The position numbers were made by a program, and so were the translations under genes. From Rhynchospora pubera (taxonomy: Eukaryota; Streptophyta; Magnoliopsida; Poales; Cyperaceae): a DNA stretch of 64,000 nt. The notes below the pieces were generated by a model. It was not told the origin of the DNA and ran no database searches. It worked only from the letters and a program-made list of their open reading frames with translations. Location: NCBI GenBank assembly GCA_028095005.1, contig CM051459.1, positions 257,844,229 to 257,908,228 of the forward strand, read 5' to 3'. Below, one piece after another: positions 23,776 through 36,426 of the stretch; the first letter of the stretch is position 1, and every line of letters starts with the position of its first letter.

Positions 23776-26700
23776 ATGGGAACGGGAAGGGTGTGCCGTG
23801 GGGGGCCGTCCACGAAAGCGTTGTTTCCTTGCGCGCCTTCCTCTTCTTCCTCTTTCTCTTCGTCGGCTCCGTCCGAGACGGCTTCGACCTCTATCACAGA
23901 GACTGTTAATGGGTCGCACCATTTCAAAATTGCGGGATACTCGCTCTCGAAAGGACTCGGTGTTGGAAAGTACATAGCCTCGGATTCTTTCTCTGTTGGG
24001 GGGTAAGGTCTTTTGCTTAAATGCCCAATTAAGCGCAATCAAAGGTCAATCAGCGGTGCTTAGTGGATTTATTATTTATTGGTTTTTAATTATTGAATTT
24101 TGTGTTTATGTTTGTATCATATTGTAGCGATCCATGTGTTATTTCTGTGAACTCGGGTTCCATTTGGTCTTGCTGTGCACGAACTATAATGTGTAGTTAT
24201 AGTTTCATGACGATTTTAGGTTATCACATGCATCCTGACACTTGCTCCATGTTATAATCTTGGCTTCTGTGTAAATTGTGATGGTATCGCTTTCTGGAAA
24301 AAAAACCAATGTACATATTTTCAGGCCTGTATTGATGTCCGGAATTAGACCTCATAGATATGGTTTTGTCTGATTGAAACATTCGGGAACCTGGAAATGA
24401 ACCTGTGGGAACAAACAATTATCAAGTTAGATTCTCTCTTTGGGGCTTGTCTGCCAACATGTCAATGCTTAGCAACTGTGCTGCTAGTAGCACAAATAAC
24501 TTGAATAGAGAAACTAACTATATGATGTTCGAAAGATTAGTTTACAATTACACAGCATAGAGAGATGTAGTTGATACTGATAAAAACTGAAGTTTCAAAT
24601 CCTCATTCATTACTAATTAAGTGTTGCGTTTTGTAGGTATGAATGGGCTGTGTACTTCTATCCCGATGGAAAGAGCGCCGAGGACAATGCCACATATGTC
24701 TCTCTCTTCATTGCTCTTGCTAGTGAAGGCGCTGATGTGCGTGCTCTCTTTGAGCTAACATTACTGGATCAAAGTGGAAAGGGGGACCATAAGGTTCATA
24801 CTCACTTTAACCGTACCCTCGAGGGTGGGCCCTACACGCTTAAGTACCGTGGCAGCATGTGGTAAGTTCTAATTTTTTCTGCCATTGCTAGTCAATAGAG
24901 GCCCCTGTTTATACTTTGTTAGAACGGAGCTTGTTTACATTTTCCTTTGGGTATAGTTGAAGCTCAAGCATTAACTATTTCATGATGCATTTAATTGAAT
25001 CATAAATTGGCCAAGAAGTCAGATGAATAAATAAATATTGTTGAGATTTGGCTAATTTTAGACTGATGGTTTTCTATATTTAATTTTAATTGGGTTCTTG
25101 TAGATGCTACCTTCTTGTGCAGCCCAATTGAAATTCACAAAGCTATGTGTGTATTTAATTAACATAGTATATGCACTCATAACCAAATAATGAGTAGCTA
25201 AAACACAGTTATTGAGATAATTCTTGTAGGCATATATTTACATTTTACAACCAAGTTACATTCCTTTCTTTGCAAATGCTGGTCTCCATTTTTTATGGAG
25301 TCATGTTGGGCACAAGTGATTCCACGAGGTCTATTGGGTTTTAGGGTTTAGTGAGCATTCCAACACACTCTGGATTTTGACCTTTTTTTTGAGTTGTTTG
25401 TTGTTCGGAATAATCCACTGGTAATGATTGAAACATAGAAGAGTGTTGGTTGGGAGTCAGGGGTGGGGGGAGGGTTGCAGGGGATTTCTTGAATGATAAA
25501 CACTGTGTTTCTATCGATTAGTTTTTGATTTATTAATTGTGAATAACATGTACTCCTAAAAGTTGAATCTACAAAATTCGATGACCATAACCTTCTTAAA
25601 ATTGAATTATGAAATTCAATGACCATAACCTTCTTAAAATTGAATTATGAATAAATGCTGATTAAAAGAATGCTAATAATTATTTCTTGTATGAATTTTA
25701 ATTTGACTTCTTGTTCGAAAAATTAATTTTGTTCTATAAATGACCACAATAGCTAAATCACAATGATTGTTTTTGAATCATTGGTCCAAAATCTAAATTT
25801 GTCTTCGACCTAGAAAGTACCAGTACTTTTCATTGCTTCAAGTCTACAAGGCATTTCGTACAACACTCAGGTTTATAGTGTTTGTATTACCGAGTTTGAC
25901 TACTGCCTTTTCCTTGAGTAGGTATTTAGCAACAATGGAATGGTAAATGGGGAGCCTGTCAGTTTCATTCCTACTGTCTGGCAAATTGGTGTAGGCTCTA
26001 TGCCTGAGCCAATGAAACATTGCCAATTCTCACACTACCAAATTAATAGCATAACCAAAATTTATAATCATATAATGCATGAGATAGCATACATCTGTTT
26101 ATTTTGTATCTCTCAAGTGTGAATGATGATTTGCTTAGTTTGAATTGACTGTAGACCCTTTTAGTATGCTTGACAGCTTGTCTTTAAAAAGAAAAAAATT
26201 ACATATTTGTTTATTCTATAAGTTGTTGTGAAGGCCTAATGTTGGTAATTTTCTGACAAGTAAGACCCGTGCTGCTTAACGCATGGTTCCTTAATCATGT
26301 AGTTGGTTTTGTAAATGTTGAAGCTGAATTATCCTACTTAAGTTAATGTCTTAGACAGCATCAGTTGGGTACTGGTATTGACTGTCCGGTAATAAAGTTC
26401 TGATTTCTAGTATAATCTCTGGCTTTTTTCGCAACTCAATGTTAAAACCTTTTACTTACAGGGGTTATAAGCGTTTCTTTAAAAGAGTTGCTTTAGAAGG
26501 ATCAGATTACCTAAAAGATGATTGTCTCCTTGTGGACTGCACCGTGGGTGTTGTGAGGTCACGCACTGAGGGGCCTAGGGTATACACCATCCCAGTCCCT
26601 CCATCCAATATGGCCGAGCAAATCGGTTGGTTATTAGAGAGCGGGAAGGGAACTGATGTCACCTTTGAAGTCGATGGAGAGATGTTCCCTGCACATAAGC

Positions 26701-28662
26701 TGGTTCTGGCAGCACGATCGCCAGTTTTCATGGCTCAGCTTTTTGGTCCAATGAAAGATAAGGACATGCAGAGCATCAAGATAGAGGATATGGAGGCATC
26801 TGTTTTCAAGGTCCGTTATTTGTTTTATTTTGGGGGCTTGTTGAGCTTTTTTTTGTTTGGATTGTCATGCGGTGTTAATTTAATTTGTTTTCAGCAATGA
26901 AGTGTAATTGAGGTTTTATTTGTTGTCATGGACTTGCCACATCATCAAAGCATAAAGTAAAGCAAAAAAAATAATATAAAATTTAAGTAATCGATGAGTA
27001 AGGAATGACTTGTAAATCGGGCATACATGTGAGGCCAGTCAGTAGAAATTTGCATAGTCCTTTTGAAGTAGCAGGCTGATGAACAGAAAATTGAATATTC
27101 ATGTGGTTACTTATGGTTGGTTCAAGTTTCTTATTCTAAAAGATCGCTTTGATTGGAAATCTGGTTGGTATGATGAATTTTGAACTGGAAGTTATTTATC
27201 AAGTTGTCGAGTTTTTTGGTATATTACTTCATCACTAGTATTTAGGAGTTTAAGACTCTAGATCTATTCACAGGCTATTAAGAGCCTGTTTAAATCTGAT
27301 TTTGGATTATTTTTTTTTTTTTACCTAAGAAAAGCAAAAATTGCCCCCCTTCAGTTGAATTTTGGAAATCATCCACCAGCCTTTGGCGCTAGAAGACATT
27401 TTATCCATTTTTTCTGTTATGTTAAGATATAATTTTTCTATTGAGTGTATGAACTCGTGTGTTTGTCAAGTGGCTTTGTTTTGACTGCTTTTGGTGAAAA
27501 GAGTATGTGGCTATTGTTTGCTTCTGCCTATTACCTTCTTCTGTGTCGTTATCTGTAGCAATTTTCTTGTGTAAACTATTGTTATTGATTAAATTCCTTT
27601 CTTATTCTCTGATTATGTTTAAGATGTCTAGTGTTAGAAAATATTTACTGGCATAGTTGCATAACATGTGCTTTTTGTCAGGCTTTGCTTCATTTCATAT
27701 ACTGGGACAAATTGCCAGACATAGAAGAACTTACAGGACTGAACACAAAATGGGTTTCCACACTAATGGCACAGCACTTGTTAGCAGCTGCTGACCGATA
27801 TGCATTGGAGAGACTGAAGCTGTGCTGTGAGAAGAAGTTATGTGAAGAAGTCGCCATAAACACAGTTGCAACAACTTTGGCTCTGGCTGAACAGCACCAC
27901 TGCCACCAGCTTAAGTCCATCTGCCTCAAGTTTGTTGCCATGCCAGAAAACCTTAGAGGTATGTCTCCCACTAAAACACTAGTACTCGGCCAATGAGGTT
28001 TGGCTTTTGTGTACTCCCTGCCAATACTTGTGCTAAACTCTCATGTTGGTTTGGTTTCTAAGCCCTTTCTTGGTTCCTTTTCTTTCACATGTTTTGCTTT
28101 TTGATTTTGTAATGGTTGCACAATAAGGAAATTTTCGACTAGATACCTTTGGTATTTAACCTCAGCTTAAGGTGGACGTCAAAAGTTGGGAGTCCAATAC
28201 TTAATGGTTCTTAGATCTATGTGCTGAACTCGTGTCAAAATACCATGTGTGTCATTTTTTTTTTTGTATTAGTTCCAATATAGTATTGAAGAGTTGATGA
28301 ATATAGAAATGAAAATCAGATTACTCACTTTAACCACCATTGCTTAGTATCATAAATTCTTTTTTGAATTATAGCAGACGACAAAGTGCATACAGTAGTA
28401 GATTTGGATTGGTACAACATTTTTTTCTATGTGCAGGGTAGTTTACCATATTTTCTGATTTTTGCATTCTTTTTGCCTTGCTGCAGCGGTAATGCAAACA
28501 GAAGGATTTGAATATTTGAAGATAAGCTGCCCATCTGTTTTGACTGAGCTTTTAGAGTATGTGGCCAAAGTTGGAGAACATTCAATTACACCATGCCTTT
28601 ATAATAGTGATCCTCTTGATGGAGGTGATGCCAATGGAAGGCGGGTCAAGCCACGGATTTAG
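23776..28662 (+). CDS. BPM: MATH-BTB protein (BPM-type CUL3 substrate adaptor)
   Basis: BPM proteins bind CUL3 through BTB and recruit substrates (ERF, HD-ZIP and MYB factors, PP2C phosphatases) through MATH. Exons: 23776-24002, 24637-24861, 26462-26810, 27682-27958 and 28487-28662. All are GT-AG and in frame, giving 417 residues, normal for the family (about 400-415). A serine-rich N-terminus is followed by MATH (residues about 43-185: NGSHHFKIAGYSLSKGLGVG, YEWAVYFYPDGKS, GYKRFFKR). BTB runs about 205-320 (GTDVTFEVDGEMFPAHKLVL, SPVFMAQLFG, LLHFIYWDKLPD). A BACK-like C-terminal helix region ends in the basic GRRVKPRI. The gene is complete. The start is the first ATG in this frame; upstream the frame has only a non-ATG opening. 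The neighbouring DNA is repeats, so there is no functional context. Confidence 0.95.
25576..25650. repeat. Tandem 38-bp duplication in intron 2 of the MATH-BTB gene
   Basis: The segment starting GACCATAACCTTCTTAAAAT and ending GAAATTCAAT occurs at 25583 and again at 25621, a 38-bp offset, almost unchanged. It is intronic and looks like a recent local duplication. Confidence 0.6.
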
Positions 28663-29270
28663 TTCTAAAAAAAAGAATTAATTAAGTGTAATAATTCCTT
28701 GCCATGTTTTCCTGTAAAGATTTGTATACAATGATGGTGCTTATTCTAGTGTCGAATTATGGTGGTAGTATTTGTGTCAGTTGTTTGTAATTCCTTTCAA
28801 GGGTAGTTAACCAATCACCTAGTCGAGGACCTTGTTGATATATTAGTAAGTTTTTTATTGCTTGCCTTGAACTGTATTCGCCTTTGCGGTTGATTTGCTG
28901 CACTTGAATAACAAACTGTTTTATACCCCAGGCAATGCTTTCTGACGTGTTTCTAGATCATCATTGTATTGATTTAATTGTTGAATTGGTATATGCCTTT
29001 TTCTCTTGATAGAGCTTTACAGATTAAATTCAGTCGCTCTTGAATTTACCTGTATCTCTCTGTTCGCAATAACTCTTTAGTTAAAGATGCAATCTGAAGC
29101 GGAAGTGCGAGACCTTTTTGCGAAGTCAACTCTGGAGCAATAATCAATGTTTTTCTTGCTTATTTATCTGGGGACTAAAAGCATGTTGATGCAAAGAACA
29201 CATTGTACAAGGCCGCAATGTTAACAGCTCGTGTTATTGCATTCTCTCTTTATTACTAGTGGAAAAAAAA
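28663..29270. other. 3' flank of the MATH-BTB gene
   Basis: The first few hundred bases probably contain the 3' UTR. No further open frame or repeat is evident until the fold-back element at 29271. Confidence 0.4.
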
Positions 29271-30081
29271 GGCTAACGTGCCATCTAGTATTTTTTTGAG
29301 ATTCAAAATTCAAACAGTAATCAAAACTGTTTAAGTTGTTCACTAGAAATACCCTTAGGCTTTGCTCCAGAGTTTGAAGATAAGGGAAAAGGAAAAGGAT
29401 GGAAGGAGAAAGAAGATGAAGGAAAGATATGGTATTGAAGATTACTTGCTCCAATTTGAAAATTATATCTATAGAAGTAAAAGTTAGTAACTTTGTTTGT
29501 AATAAGTAAAAGACTATATTATCCTTTATAAAATTCTATTCAAAAACGAACTTGGCATATCATAAATTTGTGGGGTCCAATATTAGAGAGAAAGAGTAGA
29601 AGGGCATTATCGTCACAAAAATATAATTCTTGGGGAATCTCCAGTACACCCCAAAATTGGGGGTAGCTCTTCGTCTCCCAAAATGGGCTCCTGAGGAAAT
29701 TTCGTTTCCTTCAGCTTTCTCCGTGTCACCTAGTAACACAACTGGAGCAGGGTACAACGCCTCCCTTACTCTTCCTTCGCTCCCATTCATCCCTTCTGGA
29801 GCAGGGCCTTAGAGACTAAATTTTACATTTTTGTCAATTTTTTTGGTACTTATTATGATATTTTCAAAAAACATTATAATTTTAGTATTTCAGGGCATCT
29901 AATTTGAAAATATCATACTAACTAGTAAAAAAATTCAAAAAAATGTAAAATTTGGTCTCCAAGGGTATTTTTATATTGTGAACAACTTGAACGGTTTGGA
30001 TTGACTGTTTGAATTTTGAATCTCGAAAAACTACTAGATGGCAAACCGATGACACATGCCATCATTGATGACACGTTAGCC
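29271..30081. mobile_element. Fold-back MITE with about 200-bp arms, interrupted by a Tourist-like MITE
   Basis: The left end GGCTAACGTGCCATCTAGTA pairs with the right end ...ACACGTTAGCC. The arms continue inward (GAGATTCAAAATTCAAACAG; AATTTTACATTTTT; GATATTTTCAAA). The left arm is split by the element at 29358-29808 and resumes at 29812. The order shows the fold-back element was there first. The target duplication is not clean. Confidence 0.65.
29358..29808. mobile_element. Tourist/PIF-like MITE with TTA target duplication
   Basis: The ends GGCTTTGCTCCAGA and TCTGGAGCAGGGCC are inverted. TTA flanks both sides (29355-29357 and 29809-29811). The 451-bp element belongs to the same terminal type as 1086-1338 and 16662-17271 and is inserted in the left arm of a fold-back element. 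Confidence 0.75.
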
Positions 30082-30089
30082 TTTCTATA

Positions 30090-30830
30090 TATGGAATTGA
30101 TTTCCGTCATCCTGCTTCTTTTATCATCCTCGTCATCTCCTTCCATTTTTAGAAAATGCGTTTTCTATTTTCGGAAGTCCAGGGATGAGAGGGGATAAGC
30201 GTCAACAGAGATGATGATGGGGATGATGGAGCACGGAGAGGATGAGCGGCAGAGAGGAGAGGGGAAGGGAGGGAGCGAAATATGGAGAAATAACGGAAAT
30301 GACAGGAGAGGGGGGAGGGAGGAGGGAGGAGAGATAAGTCACAAACGGGATTATATTTACTAGAACAATTATGCATTTTAACTAGAACAACTATATATTT
30401 AAATAGAACATGCATGTATTTAATTAGAACTGTTATATTTTTTTTAACCAGAACAGTATGTATTTAACTAGAACCTTTATGTATATAAGTAGAACCTTTA
30501 TGTATATTAACTAGAATCTTTATATATATAAGTAGAACATTTATATATATTAAGTAGAACATTTTTATATATAACTAGAATCTTTGCTATATTAACTAGA
30601 ACTGTTATGTATATCAAAACAGAAGAGAGAGAGAGATGAGCTCTGGATAGTAGTGAATCAGAAAGGGAGAGTAGGGAAAGTTAGCGAAACAAAGAGGAAA
30701 AGAGATGATGATTCCAGAAGATGATGGATGAGGATGACATGAATTTAATTAATTTCTAAAAATGAATTACACGTTCTTTAAAATGAAAAACGCGTTTTGA
30801 GGATGATGGAGATGATCCTTATTAGTCCCG
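30090..30830. mobile_element. Minisatellite-bearing MITE, copy 1 (family also at 58.2 and 60.5 kb)
   Basis: The left end (ATCATCCTCGTCATCTCCTTCC, then AAATGCGTTTTCTATTTTCGG) and the right end (AACGCGTTTTGAGGATGATGG, then AGATGATCCTTATTAG) are inverted and match the copies at 58166-58862 and 60490-61480. Behind the left end is a GA-rich tract. The core is the array at 30355-30610. Confidence 0.55.
30355..30610. repeat. AT-rich minisatellite, unit about 22 bp (TTAACTAGAAC...)
   Basis: About eleven degenerate units of the form TTAACTAGAACnnTTATGTATA run head to tail. The layout matches the TTAACTTCAACAGTTATATATA arrays at 58 and 61 kb, suggesting one ancestral unit. Confidence 0.65.
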
Positions 30831-31585
30831 TTTCTATATATATATGTATATAAATATTTGAAAAGCTTGACAGAAACTGTCAATGAGTGTGCTTATATGT
30901 GATATGCTGAAAAAAAAAAATGAAAAGACTAATAACAAAGGTGGATTTTAAATGAGTCACTCCAATCTTATTCCCCTACGAAACATGGCCATTAGTGTAG
31001 TACTATGCTATTGACTTTACATAAGTGGCCTAATGAGCTATTAATTGGTTCAAATACTATGATCACTTTCAAAGATAATAATATTTCAAGTTTGTAGTAA
31101 GACCAGCAAAATACATTAAATGGGGAATTTGAGCTCTGATTGTTTTGTTTGGATATAGGGCAAATACCAGCTTCCTGTGGTTCTAATGGGACAGAAATTT
31201 GGCGGATCTAAGTCGTGAGCATACGGACAATGTCCCTCATTTGTTTTTATCAGAATAAAATATGTGTATACACATAATTTTTTAAAATTACATTTAACCT
31301 CCATTAATATATGAAATTACTTTAAACTCTCGAAGTTACAACTATATAGTTTTTAGGTGATAATTATCGATATCATTATTTGATATGGTACTTTAATCCC
31401 GTTTAAAAATTTTCTGGGCCCAGAGTCAGCATGTTCCATGCATATTGAACGCTGTAACTAGCAAGTAGCAAGCAATTAACATGTGCTTACATATTTGGTA
31501 ACTCTAAAGTTGCCTTAAATAAGGCCAGGACTAACACAGCAATTGTTGCTCAGAATATCAATGGTTGTCATTAACTGAACACCAA
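30831..31585. other. Intergenic DNA, no gene seen
   Basis: AT-rich sequence with short simple repeats (TATATATATATG near 30836). I see no supported gene or element. Confidence 0.4.
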
Positions 31586-31742
31586 GGGTGCGTTTGGATA
31601 GGTGCAGGAAGAAGGGAAAAAGGAAAAAAATAGAAAGAAATATTGGAAAGTGTGTAACTTTGTGAAGAGTTTGGATTGTTTATAATTTTTTTTCTTCTTC
31701 TTCCTTCTTCTTCTTCTTTCTTCCAACGATCCAAACGCACCC
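31586..31742. mobile_element. GTTTGGAT-type MITE, 157 bp, CAA target duplication
   Basis: The ends GGGTGCGTTTGGAT and ATCCAAACGCACCC are perfect inverted repeats. CAA lies at both flanks (31583-31585 and 31743-31745). The interior contains GTGTGTAACTTTGTGAAGAG as in other members, and a TTC-rich stretch. Confidence 0.75.
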
Positions 31743-33806
31743 CAAGGAAAGAAGAACCAACAAACAAAACGGCAAGACATTACGTGCGAAAGTTTCTACT
31801 ACAAAACGCTAATTACATGATTAAAAAAATAAATCTGAAACTTAGCTGTCCATGATGATCGCAATGATTTGAGGCTTTGAGATGATTATTCAGAAGTTTT
31901 GACTTCATCAACAATTCGTCAGCGAATGACGATTAGACTTGCACCAATAATAGATCGAATTGTATCTCTCTCCAATGCGAGGATTTTGCGGTCACAAAAA
32001 TAATTAATGCTTTGCTTTATTACTCCTGTAACTCCTACAATTTATTATTGATTTTTTTTTTCACAACAATATATGATAAATAAGCAAGGTATATACTATA
32101 TAGGATCAAAAGTAGATTGATAATTGGACGAGTTGTAGCCTTGTAGGTTTAGTCGTGCCATGTTTGATTGTTTGGGTATTAGGTATTTCCGTATTTGGAC
32201 CATTCGTCTTCGACTGTTCGGGTTATCCAAAAGCTGCCTACAATTTGGATCATTTTATAACTCGGCCGTGCAATTACAATTACATGAGTATCATGCAATG
32301 AAAATTCTACGCAACAGAATAAAAGATATCTCAAATCTAATATTAATAATAATAAACAAATAAATAAATATAAAAGATGAACTGTTGTCTGCTTGAAACT
32401 AAAATTTTGATCTTTTACTTTATTTTTCTCCATAGAATGTCCTCTCTATTCTATTATTCGATTATTTCATGTAGCGTGTGGATATGATATATGGATTATT
32501 AATGATTAACTTGAGATGTTTAAAGTATCAATTTTTTTTTTTGGAGCCTGTTTAATTAATAATTTAATACCAATAGCAATACCAAATGCCACACAAATTA
32601 AAATCAAATTAACAAAATAAATCTTTTAGACAAGTACAACCGATAGTCCGGTACCACGCCGCAATCCTACGAGACGACCACAAGAGCACCCACACTACCA
32701 CAAAAAAACACCCACATTACATGAGCCAAACAATGCACTAAATGAGTTTTCCCATGTGAATACAAAAAACTAACAATGTACTAGCGTAACATGCATTACG
32801 ATCATACATCATCCAAAAAATCAGTGTTCTCGGATCCATGCATCAACAAATTGAGATCCGCTGCCGCGCGACACATGGTGTAGCGCGGCATCCTAACCGT
32901 CTAATCAAGATCCAATGGACAAGGGAGCCCCGTGCATGTAAAAAATGAACCGTCTGATCAAGATCATACGACTCGTACGTGCGCAACACCGTGTCCCGCG
33001 GTACAGCGAATCCGGATTAATGCATCCACCAGTCTAAAAGGCTTTTCTCCGAAGTGGGCTCCTCAATCCAGCATCTGTACCTGTCCAAAAAGAATAAACA
33101 CAATACATATTACAGAAGTATAAATTATAAATTTAAAACTATCATTGACCCCCTAAACTAAACACAAAGTTGAAGGAAAAAAATAAACCAATGCAAGTAG
33201 TGGCCTACAAGCTATGACAATGATGTTTGCAATCATAATATATACGAGTCAATCTCTATAATTCCCCGATGAATTGTAATTTTTCAAAATTTCATAACCG
33301 AAAATGAAAAAAATCATTGAAAACCAGCTGGCACTTAATCATTGCGTAGTTCAAGAAGTAACCACTTTTACTTTTCCACAAAATTGAAGTTTTTCCGTAC
33401 TTCGGTTCGTACATTTTTTGTAGTTTCGAACAATTATTAGTTTCCTTACGACTGAAACATATCTCTAAGTTACGATTCGTATGATTCCCCCCCCCCCCCA
33501 ACAAACACAAAAAAAAAAATCAATATCTATATTCGGGTAAACAGAGAGATCATTACAATCGTTTGAGGACTTAGTTTTTGGAATTGTAGAAAAAATTAAA
33601 TTAATAATTAGAAAATTGCTGAAATACTTGTAGGCTTGTAGCGCATAATAGTTGTGCTATATGTTTGAATCTCGAATTTCGTGCTTAATACTATCCGAAC
33701 AGTTCAATGTGATTTGAAACCTGTTGGAAATTACATTATGTTTATATTTTTTTATTATTTTCATATTAAAAAAATTAGTAGCCATAAAGATTATGGTTCG
33801 TCTAAT
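31743..33806. other. Intergenic DNA, no gene seen
   Basis: AT-rich. A GC-richer island near 32640-33080 has several GATCAAGATC/ACCGTCTAATC-like motifs but no coding pattern that I recognise. A run of about 13 C lies near 33487-33499. Confidence 0.35.
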
Positions 33807-33809
33807 TAA

Positions 33810-33968
33810 GGGGCCGTTTGGATTCCCCAAAAAATTTGGGGAATTTCATCTTCCTACTATAAATTTATTATAAACAATCCAATTTCTTTACAAAGTTATA
33901 CACTTTCCAATAAATTTATTCCTAAGAATTGCAACTTTTCCAAATTCCTAAGCGATCCAAACGGCCCC
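33810..33968. mobile_element. GTTTGGAT-type MITE, 159 bp, TAA target duplication
   Basis: GGGGCCGTTTGGAT and ATCCAAACGGCCCC are perfect 14-bp inverted ends. TAA is duplicated at 33807-33809 and 33969-33971, placing this family in the Tourist/PIF-Harbinger group. It is the cleanest family copy in the window. Confidence 0.88.
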
Positions 33969-33971
33969 TAA

Positions 33972-34392
33972 AGAAGGTTTTCTAATAATTAAAAAATAAT
34001 ATAAAATTTTGGAAAAAGAAAAATATGTAGTGTTTTCTAGGGAGATGGCGCTGTAGATGTTTAACCTAACTTCAAGCAGTCAAGCTGGCTATTGGCTATG
34101 ATTAGGCTTAACCGCTCAATGACGAGTCAATCTCTTTTTTTTTTTTTGAAGGCAGGGAGGCGATAGCCTCTCCTACAACTTCATTGAACGGAAGTTGTAC
34201 CGTACATCAAAATTAAAAAAGAAAAGAAAGAAACCAACGAGTCAATCTCTTTTGATGATGCCATGATGCAATATATTTTTTTTCTTATGCGTCATGGGAT
34301 GAAATCGTGCACGCTATGATTTTGAGATTCCCATGTCAGTATTACAGTACATATGTCATAATATAATACATAACATAAGAGCAAGACTTTTT
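33972..34392. other. Intergenic DNA, no gene seen
   Basis: Sequence of mixed composition with a TTTTTTTTTTTGAAGGCAGGG stretch near 34137. No gene seen. Confidence 0.35.
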
Positions 34393-34579
34393 GGCTCCGT
34401 TTGGATGTGTTGAGAATAAGGTAGGAAGAAGGAAGAAAGGAAGAAATTTATTGGGAAAGGGTAAATTTATTGGGAAGTGTGTAACTTTTGTGAAGAGTTT
34501 GGATGGTTAGGAATAAATTTATTGAAAAAAATTCCTTATTCCTTATTCCTTCTTCCCACTTTCCACCATCCAAACACAG
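34393..34579. mobile_element. GTTTGGAT-type MITE
   Basis: It begins GGCTCCGTTTGGATGTGTTG, ends CACCATCCAAACACAG, and has the family interior (GTGTGTAACTTTTGTGAAGAG; AATAAATTTATTG). The ends are less perfect than in the 33810 copy. Confidence 0.6.
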
Positions 34580-35378
34580 ATAGAGACATTGAGTAGTTAA
34601 AAAATCAATTATTAATATTGAAAGTTGGAATACTATTTTAGCTAAGAATAAGAATGGAAAAGTTGGAATACTATTAACCTTAGTGGAATGGAGAAGTATA
34701 CTCAGAATTAGACATTACAAGTAAGAAATTTGTAATAAATAGCTTTTAAACTTTTTCTATATAAAAATTTATAAAATCGTAACTGTCTCCACATATGATG
34801 CGGGACGGGTGTTGTGTGTTTGTTTAACCTTTTTCTTTTTTTCCCCCCCTTATCAAAGAGATATTTCGTATGATTCCAAGCTTCATTAATCAAAATCATG
34901 TTATTTCAAGAAAACTCAATTCGAACTCGTATAAAAAATCTCTTAAAAAGGACCATAAGTAATTCCTGCAAGAAAAAAATTGAACAAATCTTATATCTTA
35001 GCCGAACTCATAAAAAATATTTACTTATGACAAAGAATTTTTTTAATATATTAACATTAAAAAAAACCTAACTGGATTATTTTCCCTGCATTATTAATTA
35101 TGGAAGGTGCATCTATATATACCTATGGGAACTTTTAAATCTAAGCAAGGTCTCAATTAAAACAGAACTAAAATCTAATACAAACGGCATGTAAAACCCA
35201 ACTGGGTAGCAATTGTATGACTGTAATTAGCTACTAGTCCTTACTGTATAGCTAATTAATATTTTTCATTGATAGCTTACAACATTTTGGAAACTTTGAG
35301 AAAATATATATCTAATAAAAGAAATCAAATTAATGTATGATATTGATATGCATACAAGTGCAACATTCTGTGCACCAA
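34580..35378. other. Intergenic DNA, no gene seen
   Basis: AT-rich sequence without a supported gene, repeat or regulatory signal. Confidence 0.4.
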
Positions 35379-36034
35379 TGTTTTGAAAACCGGACCGGAC
35401 TGGCCGGTCGGACTGGTTCAACCGCGAACCGGACACCACTCCGGTCCAATCTGAGCCGGTTATTTTCCTGTTAGTGAACCACAACGAACCGGCCGGTCCG
35501 ATCCGGTTTTCATTTAAACCGCCCACCCGGAACCGCCGGTTCAATTATTTTTAAAAACTTTCGGTTGGTTTTTTGCACAGATAGCGCAAGTTCTTCCATA
35601 TTTAAGTGGGGTCTATCTCATAAATGCCTGGTGTTTGTACAGAGTTACTTTTTTTTAATTGAATTCCGAGATAGGGCCAACTAAGCAAATTTACATTTAC
35701 ATTTTTGTCTCGGAAATCTAATTATATGCTATATTTGGTTGCCCTAGCCGGCTATTTTGACAAGAATAAATTAATATTTGGTGCATGTATGCACGCATGC
35801 CAAAGTTAGTAAAGCTTTTTTAAAAATAAACACTGTAACTTCACATTTCTTTTTATTCATATAAGAAATACTTTACTACAAAATTTAAAATTTTTTATTA
35901 CATATGTATATCATATATATCTGATATTTATAAAACATTAAATTTTATATGCCGGTCCCATCCACCGGTCCGACCAATCCGATCATTGACCCAGTAGCCT
36001 AGCCGGTTCGATGTCCAGGTCGGTTTTCAAAACA
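35379..36034. mobile_element. DNA element with TGTTTTGAAAACCGGAC-type ends
   Basis: The left end TGTTTTGAAAACCGGACC and the right end AGGTCGGTTTTCAAAACA are inverted. Both terminal regions are rich in ACCGG/CCGGT motifs (35388-35540 and 35950-36025), around an AT-rich core. This resembles widespread plant non-autonomous elements with such ends; the superfamily is not determined. Confidence 0.6.
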
Positions 36035-36421
36035 TTACTATGCACATATAAAACATAGCTACATTTAAGGCATCCAAGCTAGACAATATAAATAATAAAA
36101 AAAAAACGTGCTTGCAAATTCAGTCATTGGCTTAGATACTTCAAAATGATTTTTAAATTCTTACTACATAATTAACGTGCTTGTGACCAACACAAAAGGT
36201 TTCCCATCAGTTGAGGCGTGGATGTACATGGGACAAAAAAAATGTGAACAATCACCTGCAAACACCATCGCTGATTGCATAAATCTCTCTATTTTGAACG
36301 AGCGCAAAATCATCTGAAATTATCATCAAGTTCCCTAAATTCAGAGGTTGACTTGCAGATTTGTGTTGTAACGATCTGTTTGGAAGTTAAATTGGCGTCA
36401 TCACACAATGGGAAGTAATGG

Positions 36422-36426
36422 AACTG
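36422..36426. repeat. Left target-site duplication AACTG of the outer retrotransposon
   Basis: AACTG directly precedes TGATCGGAGG at 36427. The same 5 bp follows CCTATCA at 53053, at 53054-53058. A perfect 5-bp duplication fits LTR-retrotransposon integration. Confidence 0.85.

Noticed and set aside
32640..33080. GC-richer island that might be a gene fragment
   Set aside because: No consistent frame, splice sites or recognisable protein segment.
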